Source: Kribbella caucasensis (GTDB taxonomy: Bacteria; Actinomycetota; Actinomycetes; Propionibacteriales; Kribbellaceae). Taken from it: a stretch of 64,000 nucleotides of DNA. The position numbers were made by a program, and so were the translations under genes. Below the pieces are notes generated by a model. That model did not search any database and had not been told where the DNA came from. It saw only the letters and a program-made list of their open reading frames with translations. Of the stretch, positions 1 through 8,073 are shown piece by piece; position 1 is the stretch's first letter, and every line of letters begins with the position of its first letter. The DNA lies in NCBI RefSeq assembly GCF_004361855.1, contig NZ_SNWQ01000008.1, forward strand, positions 186,001 through 250,000, in the 5' to 3' direction.

Positions 1-1
1 T

Positions 2-985
2 TCAGGCTGGGTCGAGCATTTCTGGGGTGAGGTTTGCCTCGGTGTTCGGGATGCCGAGGTCGGCGGCGCGCTTGTCGGCCATCGCCAGCAAGCGGCGGAT
101 CCGGCCGGCGACCGCGTCCTTGGTCAGGGCCGGCTCGTGCAGCTGACCGAGCTCTTCCAGGCTGGCCTGCTTGTGCTCCAGCCGCAGCTTGCCCGCCACC
201 TGCAGGTGATCCGGTACGTCTTCCCCGAGGATCTCCAGCGCCCGCTGGACCCGGGCACCGGCCGCGACAGCCGCGCGGGCGGACCGGCGCAGGTTCGCGT
301 CGTCGAAGTTCGCCAGCCGGTTGGCGGTGGCCCGGACCTCGCGGCGCATCCGCCGCTCCTCCCAGGCGAGCACCGACTCGTGCGCACCGAGCCGGGTCAG
401 CAACGCGCCGATCGCATCGCCGTCGCGGATCACCACGCGGTCGACGTTCCGCACCTCGCGCGCCTTCGATCCGATGCCCAGCCGCCGGGCCGCGCCGACC
501 AATGCCAACGCCGCCTCCGGACCAGGGCAGGTCACCTCGAGCGAAGACGACCGGCCCGGCTCGGTCAGCGACCCGTGCGCCAGGAACGCACCACGCCAGG
601 CCGCGACCGCATCACACGACGCACCCGACACGACCGCCGGCGGCAGGCCGCGAACCGGGCGGCCGCGGTTGTCGACGAGACCGGTCTGGCGAGCCAGCGC
701 CTCACCGTCGCGGACCACGCGGACGACGTACTTGGTCTGTTTGCGGATCCCCGACGGGGAGATCACCACGACCTCCGACGGGTGCCCGAAGATCTCGGCG
801 ATGTCCTTGCGCAACCTCCGCGCGGCCCGGGCGCTGTCCAGCTCGGCCTCCACGACGATCCGCCCGGACACCAGGTGCAGGCCGCCCGCGAACCGCAGCA
901 CGGACGAGACCTCGGCCTTCCGGCAGCAGGGTTTGGTGACCTGAATACTGGTCAGCTCGGACTTCACCTGTGCTGTCATCGCCAT
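2..985 (-). CDS. whiA: WhiA, sporulation/cell-division regulator
   Basis: WhiA is a DNA-binding regulator conserved in Gram-positive bacteria; in Streptomyces it controls sporulation septation together with WhiB. The 327-residue length is usual. The N-terminal two thirds has the degenerate LAGLIDADG-type fold (for example GGLHLV and GAFLAHGSL stretches), and the C-terminal third is helix-turn-helix, ending in the characteristic KRAADLGIPNTEANL region. The ATG at 985 is preceded by GGGAGG at a good distance; a second in-frame ATG lies two codons later. It is the last gene of a leftward uvrC-rapZ-yvcK-whiA series, the same order as in Mycobacterium. The stop codon lies at positions 2-4, so the gene is complete. 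Confidence 0.96.
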   Translation of the reverse strand: MAMTAQVKSELTSIQVTKPCCRKAEVSSVLRFAGGLHLVSGRIVVEAELDSARAARRLRKDIAEIFGHPSEVVVISPSGIRKQTKYVVRVVRDGEALARQTGLVDNRGRPVRGLPPAVVSGASCDAVAAWRGAFLAHGSLTEPGRSSSLEVTCPGPEAALALVGAARRLGIGSKAREVRNVDRVVIRDGDAIGALLTRLGAHESVLAWEERRMRREVRATANRLANFDDANLRRSARAAVAAGARVQRALEILGEDVPDHLQVAGKLRLEHKQASLEELGQLHEPALTKDAVAGRIRRLLAMADKRAADLGIPNTEANLTPEMLDPA

Positions 986-1117
986 GAAGGAATCCTCCCA
1001 CCGCTGTCAAAGACCCTCGGGTGTCACCCAGGGTCCAACTCCCCCACCCGTAGCCCAGTTACGCACACAACAAACTGCAGCCGGCTTCGCCGGGATGTGA
1101 GTCGGCCAGTACCGCGG

Positions 1118-2065
1118 TTACGGCCGGTGGAAAACCTCACGATAGATCTTCGCCAGCTTCGCCGGATCGTGGTGCAGGTGGCGGTCGTCGTCCGCGATGT
1201 CGGCGATCACCAGGTCGGCGCCGAGAGAGTTCGCCGTACGACGTAACGACAGCGGGTCCGGAACATGTTCCTCATCGGCGAGCACCACGTCGATCCTCAG
1301 CTCGGGAGCGTGCGCCGCGAGCACTTCCAGATGTGTCTCCGGGGAGAACCCGTCGGTCTCACCCTTCTGCTCGCCGAGGTTCAACGTGACCAGCCGCCGG
1401 GCCGTCGTCTCCTGCAGCCCGCGCGCCAACGCCGGCACCAGCAGATTCGGGATCACCGACGTGAACCACGACCCCGGACCGACCACCACCCAGTCGGCCT
1501 CCGCGATCGCCACCAACGCCTCCGGACAGGCCGGCGGATCGGCCGGATCGAGCGCGACGTCGACGACATGACCACCGGTCGTCGCGACCTCGGCCTGCCC
1601 ACGGATCTCGGTGATCTCCTCGGGGTGCAACGGATCCAGCCCGAGCACCCGAGCCGTGATGTCCAGCGGTACCGCGGACATCGGCAGCACACGACCCTGC
1701 GCACCAAGCAACCGGGCCACCCAGTCGAGCCCGTCGACGGCCTCCCCCAGCAGCTCCCACAACGCGACGATCAGCAGGTTCCCGACCGCGTGATCGTGCA
1801 GCTCACCATCACTGCGGAACCGATGCTGCAGTACGTCGGCCCAGGTGCGGCCCCACTCGTCGTCCCGGCACAACGCGGCCAGCGCCATCCGGAGATCCCC
1901 CGGCGGCAGCACCCCGAGCTCGCGCCGCAACCGGCCGGACGAACCACCGTTGTCGGCTACCGTCACGACCGCGGTCAGCTGGTCGGTGACGTGGCGCAGC
2001 GCGGAGAGCGAGGCGGCCAGGCCATGCCCGCCGCCCAGTGCGACGACTCGTGGAGCTCTCGTCAC
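1118..2065 (-). CDS. yvcK: YvcK/CofD-like gluconeogenesis factor family protein
   Basis: The family (YvcK, CuvA in mycobacteria) binds UDP-sugars and links carbon status to cell-wall metabolism. The 315-residue protein opens with the CofD-like nucleotide-binding motif ALGGGHGLAASL and continues with VADNGGSSGRLRRELG and PPGDLRMALAAL, all family hallmarks. Its ATG overlaps the rapZ stop by 4 bases, which suggests translational coupling. The 132-base gap to whiA has no gene. The metabolic role is taken from the family and is not visible in the sequence. Confidence 0.95.
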   Translation of the reverse strand: MTRAPRVVALGGGHGLAASLSALRHVTDQLTAVVTVADNGGSSGRLRRELGVLPPGDLRMALAALCRDDEWGRTWADVLQHRFRSDGELHDHAVGNLLIVALWELLGEAVDGLDWVARLLGAQGRVLPMSAVPLDITARVLGLDPLHPEEITEIRGQAEVATTGGHVVDVALDPADPPACPEALVAIAEADWVVVGPGSWFTSVIPNLLVPALARGLQETTARRLVTLNLGEQKGETDGFSPETHLEVLAAHAPELRIDVVLADEEHVPDPLSLRRTANSLGADLVIADIADDDRHLHHDPAKLAKIYREVFHRP

Positions 2066-2928
2066 TCTCTCCCCAGATCCCGGTGCACCACCAAGGTCGG
2101 TGATCCCTTCTCCCGCAGCCGCTTCGCGATCTCCTCGGCCATCGCGACGCTCCGGTGCTTCCCACCGGTGCAGCCGATCGCGACCGTGACGAACCGCTTG
2201 CCCTCGTTCAGGTAGCCGGTCCGCAGGGTGTCCAGCACGTCCACGTAGTTCTGCAGGAACTGCTGGGCCAGCGGATGGCCGAGGACGAAGTCTGACACAG
2301 GCTTGTCCTGTCCGGTCATCGGGCGCAGGTCGGGCTGCCAGTACGGATTCGGGACGAACCGCATGTCGGCCACCACGTCGGCGTCGACCGGGATGCCGTA
2401 CTTGAAACCGAACGAGACCACGGTGGCCCGCAGCTCGGCGTTCTCCTCGTCGCCGAAGGCGTTCACGATCTTGGCGGCGAGCTGGTGGATGTTCAGGTTC
2501 GAGGTGTCGATCACCAGGTCGGCGCCGGCCCGGATGTCGCCGAGCAGTTCGCGTTCCCGCTGGATACCGGTCAGCAACCGGCCCTCACCCTGCAACGGGT
2601 GCGGCCGCCGGACGCTCTCCTGCCGGCGCACGATCACATCGTCGGACGCCTCCAGGAACAGCGTCACCGGCCGGTACCCCTTGGTCCGCAGGTCCTCGAG
2701 CGCCGACCCGAGCTCGTCGAAGAACATCCCGGTCCGGACGTCGACGACCACCGCCAGCCGCGGCGACGCCCCGGTCCCGACCACCTGCTCGACGATCGTG
2801 GTGAGGAACATCGGCGGCAGGTTGTCCACCACGAACCAGCCGAGGTCCTCCAGTACGTCCGCGACCGAACTGCGTCCCGCGCCGGACATTCCGGACACGA
2901 TGATCAGGTTGCCGCTCGAGCTGTCCAT
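2062..2928 (-). CDS. rapZ: RapZ/YvcJ family P-loop nucleotide-binding protein
   Basis: RapZ-family proteins bind nucleotides; in E. coli RapZ directs RNase E to the small RNA GlmZ, whereas in actinobacteria the partner is unclear. The 288 residues begin with the Walker A motif SGMSGAGRSSVADVLEDLGW. The usual Walker lysine is arginine here, a substitution common in actinobacterial members. VVDNLPP and, near the end, the family signature GCTGGKHRSVAMAEEI are present. It sits 20 bases downstream of uvrC and overlaps yvcK by 4 bases. Without GlmZ in actinobacteria, RNase-adapter function should not be assumed. Confidence 0.94.
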   Translation of the reverse strand: MDSSSGNLIIVSGMSGAGRSSVADVLEDLGWFVVDNLPPMFLTTIVEQVVGTGASPRLAVVVDVRTGMFFDELGSALEDLRTKGYRPVTLFLEASDDVIVRRQESVRRPHPLQGEGRLLTGIQRERELLGDIRAGADLVIDTSNLNIHQLAAKIVNAFGDEENAELRATVVSFGFKYGIPVDADVVADMRFVPNPYWQPDLRPMTGQDKPVSDFVLGHPLAQQFLQNYVDVLDTLRTGYLNEGKRFVTVAIGCTGGKHRSVAMAEEIAKRLREKGSPTLVVHRDLGRE

Positions 2929-2948
2929 ATCCGTCTCAGATCTCCCCG

Positions 2949-4952
2949 TCAGGCGGGACCGGCAGGCTCCGGCCCGTCGTCATCCAGTATCTCGCCCGTC
3001 GCGGTGTTGACCGCCGGTACCCGGCCGGTGTCAGCCTTCGTTGCGACAGCGTTAACCGCCAGTACTACGGACTCGGCGGTCCGGCGGCCGAATCCGGGCA
3101 GATCGGCCACCTCGTCGACGGTCGCCTGGCGGAGCTTCTTCAGTGACCCGAAGTGCCGCAGCAGCGTCTTCCGCCGGACGTCGCCGAGGCCGGGAACCTC
3201 GTCCAGCACGCTCTCCACCATCGACTTGGATCGCCGGTTCCGGTGGTGCGTGATCGCGAACCGGTGGGCCTCGTCCCGCAGGCGTTGCAGCAGATAGAGA
3301 CCTTCCGACGTCCGCGAGAAGATGACCGGGTCCTCCTCGTCCGGCAGCCAGACCTCCTCCAGCCGCTTGGCCAGACCGCAGACCGGGATGTCGCCGAGGC
3401 CGAGCTCGTCCATCGCCTGCCGGGCCGCCGCGACCTGAGGCGGACCACCGTCTACGACCACCAGGCCCGGCGCATACGAGAATTTCCTGGCCTGGCCGGT
3501 CTCGGGATCGATCAGCGCGGCCGACGGATCCTCGTCCTGCTGCAGCACGGCCCGCTCGTCCAGCAGCCGCTTGAACCGCCGGGTCAGCACCTCGGCGATC
3601 GAGGCGACGTCGTTCTGCCCGTCGACGCCCTTGATCACGAAGCGCCGGTACTCACTCTTGCGCGGCAGCCCGTCCTCGAACACCACCATCGAGGCGACCA
3701 CCTCGGTGCCCTGCAGGTTGGACACGTCGTAGCACTCCAGCCGCAACGGCGCCTCGGGCAGGTCGAGGGCCGCCTGGATCTCTTCGAGAGCGAGATTCCG
3801 GGTGGTCAGATCGCTGGCCCGCTTGGTCTTGTGCATCGTCAACGTCTGCAGCGCGTTCCGCTCGACCGTCTCCATCAGCGCCTTCTTGTCACCGCGCTGC
3901 GGGACCCGGATCGACACCCTGGAACCACGCAGCTCAGTCAGCCACTCGGACAGCGCCTCCACGTCCTCGGGCAGGGTCGGGACCAGGATCTCCCGCGGAC
4001 TCGCGTCGGCGTTGTCCCCGGCGTACAGCTGCTGGATGAAGTGCGAGACCAGGTCGCCCGTGGTCGCCGTACCGTCGGCCTTGTCGGCGATCCAGCCGCG
4101 CTGACCGCGGATCCGGCCGCCGCGGACGTAGAAGATCTGCACCGCGACCTCGAGTGGGTCCTCGCTCAGCGCGATCACGTCCGTGTCGGTGCTGTCGCCG
4201 AGCACGACCGCGTTCTTGGCCAGCGCCTTCTCCAGCGCGGCCAGGTCGTCGCGGATCTTGGCGGCCCGCTCGTACTCCAGCTCGGCGGCGGCGGCCCTCA
4301 TCTCCTTCTCCAGCCGGCGCACGTACGTAGCGGTCTGGCCGGACAGGAACGCGGCGAAGTCCTCGACGATCTTGCGGTGTTCGTCCTGGGTCACCTGGCC
4401 CGTACAGGGTGCTGCGCACTTGCCGATGTAGCCGAGCAGGCAGGGCCGGCCGATCTGGCGATGCCGGTTGAAGACGCCTTTGCTGCACGAGCGCATCGGG
4501 AACACCCGGAGCAGCAGATCGACCGTCTCGCGGATCGCCCAGGCATGGCTGTACGGGCCGAAGTACCTCACGCCCTTCTTCTTCTGGCCCCGGCCGACCA
4601 TCACCCGCGGGTACTCCTCGTTGAGGGTTATCGCCAGCCACGGGTAGGACTTGTCGTCCCGGTACTTCACGTTGAAGCGCGGGTCGTACTCCTTGATCCA
4701 GGAGTACTCCAGCTGCAGCGACTCGACCTCGGTGCCGACCACCGTCCACTCGACCTTCGCGGCCGTCGTCACCATCGCCTGCGTCCGCGGGTGCAGATTC
4801 GCCAGATCCTGGAAGTACGACGACAACCGGGCGCGCAGGTTCTTCGCCTTGCCGACATAGACCACCCGCCCGCCGGCATCGCTGAAGCGGTACACCCCGG
4901 GCGAATCGGGGATGGAGCCCGGAGCCGGACGGTAGGACGATGGATCAGCCAC
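2949..4952 (-). CDS. uvrC: Excinuclease ABC subunit C
   Basis: UvrC makes the dual incisions in nucleotide excision repair after UvrA-UvrB damage recognition. The 667-residue protein has the N-terminal GIY-YIG nuclease (residues about 15-95, SPGVYRFSDAGGRVVYVGKA), a cysteine-bearing linker, a UVR helical domain (about 205-245), the RNase H-like domain with the CYDVSNLQGTEVVASMVVF segment, and a tandem helix-hairpin-helix end (VPGLGDVRRKTLL and LPGFGRRTAESVV). The start is GTG at 4952. It heads the uvrC-rapZ-yvcK-whiA series; uvrA lies elsewhere in this window at 26-29 kb. Confidence 0.97.
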   Translation of the reverse strand: MADPSSYRPAPGSIPDSPGVYRFSDAGGRVVYVGKAKNLRARLSSYFQDLANLHPRTQAMVTTAAKVEWTVVGTEVESLQLEYSWIKEYDPRFNVKYRDDKSYPWLAITLNEEYPRVMVGRGQKKKGVRYFGPYSHAWAIRETVDLLLRVFPMRSCSKGVFNRHRQIGRPCLLGYIGKCAAPCTGQVTQDEHRKIVEDFAAFLSGQTATYVRRLEKEMRAAAAELEYERAAKIRDDLAALEKALAKNAVVLGDSTDTDVIALSEDPLEVAVQIFYVRGGRIRGQRGWIADKADGTATTGDLVSHFIQQLYAGDNADASPREILVPTLPEDVEALSEWLTELRGSRVSIRVPQRGDKKALMETVERNALQTLTMHKTKRASDLTTRNLALEEIQAALDLPEAPLRLECYDVSNLQGTEVVASMVVFEDGLPRKSEYRRFVIKGVDGQNDVASIAEVLTRRFKRLLDERAVLQQDEDPSAALIDPETGQARKFSYAPGLVVVDGGPPQVAAARQAMDELGLGDIPVCGLAKRLEEVWLPDEEDPVIFSRTSEGLYLLQRLRDEAHRFAITHHRNRRSKSMVESVLDEVPGLGDVRRKTLLRHFGSLKKLRQATVDEVADLPGFGRRTAESVVLAVNAVATKADTGRVPAVNTATGEILDDDGPEPAGPA

Positions 4953-5046
4953 GAGACCACCCTAGTTCGCGCCGCCGACAAGGCCCGATCTGTGCCGCTC
5001 GATGATGGAAAAGTCTCTAGTGCGGGTTCAATGCGACGCTTGAAGC

Positions 5047-5511
5047 ATGGATATCGACCGACTGACCGAACTGCTCACGTTGCCCGGCGTCCAGACCCCG
5101 ACCGCGTATGGCGACCTCTTCTTCATCTACGACCCATCCATGGACCTGCCGGCGGAACGACAGATGCCGTTCGCCACGATCGTGTCCGCCGACACCTACG
5201 AGTCGGTGTCGAACCTGGACCGCCCCGGCGTCTATCGACTCAACCTCGGCCTCACGAAGGCGACGTACACATCTCTGTTCGGCAACCCACCAGCCGCGCG
5301 GGACGACGCCGGCGTGGTGGACACCGGACACGACTACACCGCGCTCGACACGGTGATGCCGCACCCGGTCTACGCCCCACAGCACTGGATCTGTGTGCTG
5401 TCCCCCTCCGACGGCACGATCGACCGGATCCAGCCGCTGATCACCGAGTCCTACGAGTTCGCCGTACGGCGTTATGACAACTTCAAGGGCAGGCAGAACA
5501 TCAACGGTTGA
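5047..5511 (+). CDS. DUF6194-like small cytoplasmic protein
   Basis: A 154-residue protein with no signal peptide or membrane segment. It resembles the DUF6194 family of actinobacteria as I remember it: an N-terminal GVQTPTAYGDLFFIYDP segment, a central PFATIVSADTYESVSNLDRPGVYRLNLGL block and a C-terminal DTVMPHPVYAPQHWICVLSP block. The function of that family is unknown. The gene is transcribed divergently from uvrC across a 94-base gap and stands alone before a secreted protease. The family assignment needs a domain search. Confidence 0.7.
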   Translation: MDIDRLTELLTLPGVQTPTAYGDLFFIYDPSMDLPAERQMPFATIVSADTYESVSNLDRPGVYRLNLGLTKATYTSLFGNPPAARDDAGVVDTGHDYTALDTVMPHPVYAPQHWICVLSPSDGTIDRIQPLITESYEFAVRRYDNFKGRQNING

Positions 5512-5682
5512 CCACGGCAAGGTCTCAGCTTCTCGATGGCGCTGAGATCGTGTTGCAGGTTGCCTCATATCGTCGGATTGATCTCGGATTGGGATGAGCG
5601 CGGAGCGTAACGTCGCCGCCAGGGTTGACGTGCAGGTGCGTGAGGCAACCAGGCTTCGCGCTGACTTGAGGGAGTTCCGCCC
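5512..5682 (+). promoter_or_regulatory. Leader region of the secreted protease with a spaced inverted repeat
   Basis: This 171-base gap holds a short hairpin just after the DUF6194 stop (TCTCAGC/GCTGAGA arms, a possible weak terminator). It also has a perfect 10-base inverted repeat with arms at 5558-5567 (GGTTGCCTCA) and 5641-5650 (TGAGGCAACC), separated by 73 bases. A GAGGGAG ribosome-binding site precedes the ATG at 5683. The arms could be a looped operator or an RNA stem; neither is shown. Confidence 0.3.
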
Positions 5683-6927
5683 ATGTCCCCATTCAGCAGT
5701 CCGCGCCGGATTCGTGCCGTGCTCGGTGGTACCGCGGCCGCCGCGCTCGCCGCGTCCGGCCTGATCATCACCGCGTCCGCGAGTTCGGCCTACGAACCGG
5801 CCCCGGATCCGGCACAGGCTTCAATCCGTGGCGCCGGCAGCCCGACGGCGATCCCAGGTAGTTACGTCGTCGTGCTCGCCGGCAACCGGTCGGCCGCGGC
5901 GACCCGGGCCACCACGCAGAGCCTCGCGACGTCGTACGACGCGCAGGTGCGGAAGCGCTTCAGCTCGTCCATCCAGGGATTCTCGGCGTCGATGAGCGAG
6001 GACCAGGCCAAGAAGATGGCCGCCGACTCGCGGGTCGCGTTCGTCCAGCAGAACCAGAAGATCACCGTGGACCAGGACAACCCGCCGTGGGGCCTGGACC
6101 GGACCGACCAGCGGGATCTGCCGCTGGACCAGAAGTTCGAGCCGTCCGCGACCGCCGACAACGTGAGCGTGTACGTCATCGACACCGGGATCTACGCGGC
6201 TCACCAGGACTTCGGCGACCGCGCTTCGGTCGGCACCGACACGGTCGGCGACGGCCAGAACGGCGTCGACTGCGCCGGTCACGGCAGCCATGTCGCGGGG
6301 ACGATCGCCGGTACGACGTACGGGCTGGCCAAGGGCGCGAAGGTGTACGGCGTACGGGTGCTGGACTGCAACGGATCCGGCTCGACCGAGACCGTGATCG
6401 CCGGGATCGAGTGGGTCACCGCCAACGCGAAGAAGCCGGCGGTGGCGAACATGAGCCTCGGCGGCGGCGCGGACCAGGCGCTCGACGCGGCCCTGAAGGC
6501 GTCGATCGACTCCGGCGTCAGCTATGCCGTTGCTGCGGGCAACGAGAGTGCGGACGCCTGCGGTACGTCGCCCGCCCGGGAACCGTCGGCGATCACGGTC
6601 GGGGCGACGGACGACCAGGACGCGCGGGCGAACTTCTCCAACTTCGGCAAGTGCGTGGACGTGTTCGCGCCCGGCGTCGCGATCGAGTCGGTCGGCATCA
6701 CCGGACCGGACGCGACGGCCAAGATGAGCGGTACGTCGATGGCGGCGCCGCATGTGGCCGGTGGGATCGCGCTGTATCTGAGCGCCCACCCGGACGCGAA
6801 GCCGGCTGACGTCGCGACCGCACTGGTCGGCGCAGCCACTCCGGACAAGGTCACCGACCCGGGCACCGACTCCCCGAACAAGCTCCTGTTCACCGGCAAG
6901 GTAGACCCAGCCGCTGCACAGCGCTGA
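5683..6927 (+). CDS. Secreted subtilisin-like serine protease (S8, proteinase K type)
   Basis: A 414-residue extracellular protease. Residues 1-36 form a Sec signal peptide (RRIR, a hydrophobic Ala-rich core, ending SASSAYE). An inhibitor_I9 propeptide follows (about 55-130, SYVVVLAG to VAFVQQNQ), then the S8 catalytic domain. The catalytic triad is D167 (YVIDTGI), H200 (GHGSHVAG) and S352 (SGTSMAAPH), and the oxyanion asparagine is in AAGNES. There is no C-terminal transmembrane anchor, so it is not a mycosin of the nearby type VII system. It is monocistronic, with a strong terminator behind it. Confidence 0.94.
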   Translation: MSPFSSPRRIRAVLGGTAAAALAASGLIITASASSAYEPAPDPAQASIRGAGSPTAIPGSYVVVLAGNRSAAATRATTQSLATSYDAQVRKRFSSSIQGFSASMSEDQAKKMAADSRVAFVQQNQKITVDQDNPPWGLDRTDQRDLPLDQKFEPSATADNVSVYVIDTGIYAAHQDFGDRASVGTDTVGDGQNGVDCAGHGSHVAGTIAGTTYGLAKGAKVYGVRVLDCNGSGSTETVIAGIEWVTANAKKPAVANMSLGGGADQALDAALKASIDSGVSYAVAAGNESADACGTSPAREPSAITVGATDDQDARANFSNFGKCVDVFAPGVAIESVGITGPDATAKMSGTSMAAPHVAGGIALYLSAHPDAKPADVATALVGAATPDKVTDPGTDSPNKLLFTGKVDPAAAQR

Positions 6928-6940
6928 CCACCCCGAGGCA

Positions 6941-6982
6941 TCCCGCCGGCTCAGTCCCCCACACCCCACTGAGCCGGCGGGA
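6941..6982. terminator. Bidirectional hairpin terminator between protease and Rieske genes
   Basis: A perfect 15-base-pair inverted repeat (arms 6941-6955 and 6968-6982, 12-base loop) lies between two convergent stops (6927 on plus, 6996 on minus). On the plus strand it is followed by a T-rich stretch, TTGCTTTGGTGCTTT. It can serve both transcripts. Confidence 0.85.
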
Positions 6983-6995
6983 TTGCTTTGGTGCT

Positions 6996-7532
6996 TTACG
7001 CCGGGCCGACGATGTTGCCGCCCTGAACCGTGACGTTGACCGTGGCCAGCGGCTCGGTGGCCGGGCCGTTCACAACGCTGCCGTCGGTGGCGCTGAACTT
7101 GCTGCCGTGGCACATGCAGTCGATGGTCGAACTGGTGACCGCCGACACCACGCATCCCTGGTGCGTGCATACCGCGCTGAAGCCCTTGTACTGTCCTGCG
7201 GTCGGCTGGGTGACGACCACCTTCGCGCTGTCGTAGATCTTGCCGCCGCCGACCGGGACCTCCGAGACCGGCCCGAGCGCCGCTCCGCTGCCGGTGGTCG
7301 CTGCGCTGGACGGCGCGCTCGACGCGGCCGAGGAGGGCGCCGACGTCGGCGCTGATGACGGGGCCGAGGTGGTCGACGTACCACCCGCGCTGCCGCCGTC
7401 ATCACCGCATGCGGCGAGCAGCGGCACGCTCACGCCGGCGAGGCCGGCGACGGCCGCGCTCCGGAGCACCGCCCGCCGGTCACGCAGGGCGTCGATCGCC
7501 CGGGTCAGTTCTGCCGTGCTGTCGTCGCTCAT
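6996..7532 (-). CDS. Rieske [2Fe-2S] lipoprotein
   Basis: A 178-residue exported Rieske protein. The N-terminus has a twin-arginine-like DRRAVLRSAAVAG segment running into the lipobox LLAAC (cysteine about residue 42), so it is probably exported and lipid-anchored. A Ser/Ala/Thr/Pro-rich linker (about 50-85) precedes the Rieske domain. The cluster ligands are in CTHQGC and CMCHGSKF. A GGAGGTCC ribosome-binding site supports the ATG at 7532. It lacks the length and membrane helices of a bc1-complex Rieske subunit, so it is a stand-alone electron-transfer lipoprotein of unknown partner. Confidence 0.9.
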   Translation of the reverse strand: MSDDSTAELTRAIDALRDRRAVLRSAAVAGLAGVSVPLLAACGDDGGSAGGTSTTSAPSSAPTSAPSSAASSAPSSAATTGSGAALGPVSEVPVGGGKIYDSAKVVVTQPTAGQYKGFSAVCTHQGCVVSAVTSSTIDCMCHGSKFSATDGSVVNGPATEPLATVNVTVQGGNIVGPA

Positions 7533-8073
7533 GAATCTGGACCTCCAAGAGCCTGGGGGAAAGTAGTTGAACGCTCTGCTACATGCTTTCTACCTGACCC
7601 GACCAAATCGGGCCACACCCGGACAAACGACCAGATGCCAGGTTCGGTTCAGTCCCCCGGCCAACGAAATCCACTCGTCACACCCCAGAAACCGCAGGTC
7701 AGAGGCAACCCCCGGGAACACCTCTGACAACGGGAGACGTGTGGGGACCGCGACCACGTCACCGGGAGCTCGGACAGGTTGTGGGGACCGCGGACCGGTC
7801 GCGGGGAGCTCGGACAGGTCGTGCCGTGTTCACGGTCCCGCGTTGTTGTTCACAGTCTCGGTAAGCGTTTCGCGATGGCGGCTTCGGACAGCGTTTGCGG
7901 GTGGCAGCCAGTGTCAGCGGGTGGGGACCGTGAACAGGTTGTCGGGAGTTCGGACTGGTTGCGGGGAGCTCGGACAGGATCGTGTCGTGTTCACGGTCCC
8001 GCGTTGTTGTTCAAGGTCCCGGCGAGGGAAGGCGGCTGTCCGTCGGGGAGAGGGTGGCAGCCGGCGGGTGGGG
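7533..8073. repeat. Gene-free region with an internal imperfect duplication
   Basis: No convincing gene is seen in these 541 bases. GTGGGGACCG occurs at 7741, 7781 and 7921, and GGGAGCTCGGACAGG or near copies occur at about 7764, 7803 and 7963. A longer block (TGTTCACGGTCCCGCGTTGTTGTTCA) is found near 7827-7852 and again near 7988-8013. The pattern is a degraded tandem duplication of about 140-160 bases. Short ORFs across it simply read the repeats in different frames. Confidence 0.7.

Noticed and set aside
5018..5046. Promoter for the DUF6194 gene
   Set aside because: TCTAGT is visible upstream of the ATG but no matching -35 hexamer was found.
5683..6927. Mycosin (MycP) of the type VII system
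   Set aside because: The protease has a propeptide and a Sec signal but no C-terminal transmembrane anchor, and it lies outside the locus on the other strand.
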